NCBI RefSeq assembly: GCF_947496985.1 | Contig: NZ_CANMEZ010000008.1 | Coordinates: 62,001 to 126,000, forward strand | Origin: an uncultured Kordia sp. | Lineage (GTDB): Bacteria; Bacteroidota; Bacteroidia; Flavobacteriales; Flavobacteriaceae | DNA length: 64,000 bases | Reading direction: 5' to 3' | In this document: piece by piece, positions 61,831-64,000 of the stretch | Numbering within the stretch: position 1 is the stretch's first letter | Layout of the letters: every line of letters begins with the position of its first letter | Program-made: the position numbers and the translations under genes | The notes under the pieces: model-generated | Told to the model about the DNA's origin: nothing | The model's input: the letters and a program-made list of their open reading frames with translations, nothing else | Databases searched by the model: none

Positions 61831-63294
61831 TTATTTTTTGGGAATGTTTTTTAGAATTTCTAAAACGTATTCCCAATATTTTTGAGTAGAAGAAATACTA
61901 GCTCTTTCATCCGGTGAATGCGCTCCACGGATAGTTGGTCCAAAACTAATCATTTCCATTTCTGGATAATTAGTTCCTAAAATTCCACATTCTAATCCTG
62001 CATGACAAGCTGCTACGTTTGGCTCTTCATCGTTGTTTAATTTTTTATACAAATCAACCATTACTGGTAGAATGGAAGCATTCATATTTGGCGCCCAACC
62101 TGGATACGAGCCTGAAAATTCTACTTCACAACCTGATAATTCAAAAGAAGCTCTCAATTTTGTAGCCAAGTCCATTTTTCCGCTTTCTACAGAAGAACGA
62201 GTTAAGCATCCAATTTTAACTTCACCATCTTTTACAATCACACGTGCAATATTATTTGATGTTTCTACTAAATCTGCAATATCTGGACTCATACGAAACA
62301 CTCCATTGTGCGCAGCATATAATGAACGAGTAATTCCTTCTTGCACACCTAGTTCTAAAACTCCAGCTGGTGTATCAACCACAACACATTCAATTTCTAA
62401 ATCAGCTTCTATACTTGCAAATTCTTTTTTGATTGTATCAATCAACGTCTTCATTTCAAACTCAAATGCTTCTTGATGCACTTTATCAACAACTACAGTT
62501 GCAACACTTTCTCTTGGAATTGCATTACGCAAACTTCCTCCATCAATTTCAGCAATACGCAATCCATAGTTTTCAAATCCATCAAACAATAAACGATTCA
62601 TCAATACATTGGCATTTCCAAATCCTTTATGAATATCCATTCCGCTGTGACCTCCTTGCAATCCATTCACTATAATTTTGTATCCAACAACTCCTTCTGG
62701 CGTTTCTTCTACGACATACGATCGTGTTGCTGTTACGTCAATTCCTCCGGCACAACCAATTCCAATTTCGTCATCTTCTTCTGTATCAAGATTTAAAAGT
62801 ATGTCTCCTTCAAGTAAACCTCCTTTTAATCCCATCGCGCCAGTCATCCCAGTTTCTTCATCTATTGTAAATAACGCTTCTAAAGTAGGATGCGCAATGG
62901 TAGAACTTTCTAAAATTGCCATAATTGTAGCTACTCCAAGTCCATTATCAGCGCCAAGTGTTGTTCCTTTTGCTTTTACCCAGTCACCATCAATAATCAT
63001 TTCAATTCCTTGTGTATCAAAATCGAACTCCGTATCTGCATTTTTTTGATGCACCATATCTAAATGCGATTGCATTACAATGGCTTTTCTATCTTCCATT
63101 CCTGCAGTTGCAGGTTTAGTAATAATTACATTTCCAACTTCATCAATGATGGTTTTTAAACCTAAATCTTCTCCGAATTTTTTCATAAAAGCAATTACAC
63201 GTTCTTCCTTTTTTGAAGGTCGTGGTACCGCATTTAAATCTGCGAATTTATTCCAAAGTCCATTAGGCTCTAAAGTTCTTACTTCTTGACTCAT
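61831..63294 (-). CDS. pepD: Aminoacyl-histidine dipeptidase (M20 family)
   Basis: This metallopeptidase of 487 residues splits Xaa-His and related dipeptides in the cytoplasm. Metal ligands occur in MQSHLDMVHQ, in GADNGLGVA (Asp) and in the catalytic IDEETGMTGA (Glu-Glu), with further ligands in LDTEEDDEIG and at the C-terminal GPTIRGAHSPDER. A dimerisation/lid domain is inserted at about 205-400. The length is that of PepD. It is monocistronic and convergent with the lanthipeptide-like genes; a TACCTTTG element (63330-63337) may be its promoter. Confidence 0.93.
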   Translation of the reverse strand: MSQEVRTLEPNGLWNKFADLNAVPRPSKKEERVIAFMKKFGEDLGLKTIIDEVGNVIITKPATAGMEDRKAIVMQSHLDMVHQKNADTEFDFDTQGIEMIIDGDWVKAKGTTLGADNGLGVATIMAILESSTIAHPTLEALFTIDEETGMTGAMGLKGGLLEGDILLNLDTEEDDEIGIGCAGGIDVTATRSYVVEETPEGVVGYKIIVNGLQGGHSGMDIHKGFGNANVLMNRLLFDGFENYGLRIAEIDGGSLRNAIPRESVATVVVDKVHQEAFEFEMKTLIDTIKKEFASIEADLEIECVVVDTPAGVLELGVQEGITRSLYAAHNGVFRMSPDIADLVETSNNIARVIVKDGEVKIGCLTRSSVESGKMDLATKLRASFELSGCEVEFSGSYPGWAPNMNASILPVMVDLYKKLNNDEEPNVAACHAGLECGILGTNYPEMEMISFGPTIRGAHSPDERASISSTQKYWEYVLEILKNIPKK

Positions 63295-63329
63295 GCTATT
63301 TTTTATTATGAATTGAATTAATTGTTTTG

Positions 63330-63337
63330 CAAAGGTA
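63330..63337 (-). promoter_or_regulatory. Putative -7 element of pepD
   Basis: The minus strand reads TACCTTTG, matching TAnnTTTG, 36 bases before the pepD ATG at 63294. Confidence 0.45.
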
Positions 63338-63492
63338 AATGTTTGCCTTTAAAATTGCTCTTTTTTTACTAAAATACATTGTAGGACAATTTATACATAC
63401 ACAAAAATGTCACATCATTTTAGAAATAGTGATATAGTTTTTTTACATTAGCTATGTATCATTTTCTTGAATGATGTTCAAATGTATTGCTT

Positions 63493-64000
63493 ATGACCAA
63501 GAGAACAAAATTACTTATTGCATTGTCTTTTCCAGTGCAATTCATTGCTATTAAGATACTTGCAAGATACCCTGAATTTGTAGAAACATATTACAGTAAC
63601 GGTATATATCCCATAATTTCAAAGATTTTTAGAGTCGTTTTTGGTTGGATTCCGTTCTCTATTGGTGATATTTTTTATACAATTGCAGGAATTTTAATCA
63701 TTCGATACATTTATAAAAACTTTCGTTTGTTTAGAACAGAATACAAACGTGTGTTGCTTGACACTTATATTGTTATCACGTTAGCATATTTTACATTTCA
63801 CTTGCTTTGGGGAATGAATTATTACCGATTGCCTTTGTATAAATCACTCGATTTAGATAGAAAATATACTACTGAAGAACTTGTTGATTTTACCGAGAGA
63901 GTTATCGCGAAAGCAAACAAAGTTCAATATAAAATTACACAAAATGATACGGTAAAAGTTGAAATTCCGTATAAAACGAGTGAAATTTTTGAAAAAACAG
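63493..64000 (+). CDS. DUF3810 domain-containing protein (3' end outside window)
   Basis: The frame opens at the ATG at 63493 and runs open to the right edge (169 codons seen). The start has a hydrophobic stretch (KLLIALSFPVQF), followed by segments at about 46-65 and 84-100 that are transmembrane-like, and the motif LLWGMNYYRLPL, typical of DUF3810. The C-terminal, metalloprotease-like part of this family would lie beyond the window. The function is not established. Confidence 0.8.
   Translation, partial: MTKRTKLLIALSFPVQFIAIKILARYPEFVETYYSNGIYPIISKIFRVVFGWIPFSIGDIFYTIAGILIIRYIYKNFRLFRTEYKRVLLDTYIVITLAYFTFHLLWGMNYYRLPLYKSLDLDRKYTTEELVDFTERVIAKANKVQYKITQNDTVKVEIPYKTSEIFEKT

Noticed and set aside
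62033-62476. Plus-strand ORF of 147 residues inside pepD
   Set aside because: It is antisense to pepD, which is supported by complete M20 motifs.
1-64000. CRISPR arrays, insertion sequences, phage genes or rRNA
   Set aside because: No regularly spaced repeats, transposase, integrase, capsid or rRNA sequence was seen.

Overview
The window is AT-rich chromosomal DNA from a member of the Bacteroidetes, very probably the family Flavobacteriaceae. The evidence is the set of families present (GldI gliding lipoprotein, DUF3822 next to rsmD, a paired MutA/MutB methylmalonyl-CoA mutase, head-GIN and DUF3810 proteins), promoters of the Bacteroidetes type (-7 element TAnnTTTG) and few Shine-Dalgarno sequences. 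The two peptide-modification themes, a grasp-with-spasm locus and Bacteroidetes-type lanthipeptide leaders, recall Kordia-like genomes, but the genus is a guess. I see no phage, insertion sequence, CRISPR array or rRNA. There is one tRNA gene, tRNA-Pro(TGG).

Layout, left half. 1-1.7 kb: the end of a PspC-domain envelope-stress protein and a head-GIN lipoprotein. 1.9-2.9 kb: trxB. 3.1-4.8 kb: an unrecognised three-gene operon (membrane protein, lipoprotein, small protein). 5.1-17.5 kb: an ABC export system (adaptor, ATPase and three tandem MacB/FtsX-type permeases) divergent from an NtrC-type regulator and a histidine kinase. The divergent intergenic region carries a near-consensus sigma-54 promoter and two copies of a 17-bp palindrome-like site, so the circuit can be read from the sequence. 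17.5-21 kb: a nitric-oxide defence operon (Rrf2 regulator, RIC di-iron repair protein, quinol-type NO reductase). 21-32.6 kb: accessory genes, namely a DUF418 protein, MepB, membrane proteins, an SDR oxidoreductase with two TetR-type operators and its probable TetR regulator, an AraC-type membrane regulator, a CPBP protease, an ankyrin-repeat protein and NTF2-like proteins.

Layout, right half. 32.7 kb: tRNA-Pro. 33-37.5 kb: udk, ftsB-like, mutA, mutB. 37.5-40 kb: unknown genes and an AhpD-like protein. 40.3-42.9 kb: the grasp-with-spasm RiPP locus, with a precursor peptide, an ATP-grasp maturase, an unrecognised 71-residue protein and a SPASM maturase without a visible radical-SAM CxxxCxxC motif. 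43-45 kb: enoyl-CoA hydratase-like and NTF2-like genes and an AraC regulator. 45.2-49 kb: an acyltransferase and lipopolysaccharide Kdo genes (kdnB-like, CAT-like, HAD, kdsB). 49-60.4 kb: largely housekeeping (RecD-like helicase, DUF3822, rsmD, ribH, TPR protein, recF, DUF721, ndk, DHH phosphoesterase, gldI, a cyclophilin-FKBP fusion). 60.5-61.7 kb: three consecutive short genes for Cys/Thr-rich peptides, each with a leader of exactly 26 residues ending in GG and no modifying enzyme nearby. 61.8 kb to the end: pepD and the start of a DUF3810 gene.

The most interesting points are the grasp-with-spasm locus with its extra coupled small gene, the orphan lanthipeptide-like trio, the legible sigma-54 circuit, the triplicated permeases with signs of gene conversion, the unknown operon at 3-4.8 kb, and several palindromic or dispersed repeat elements between genes.
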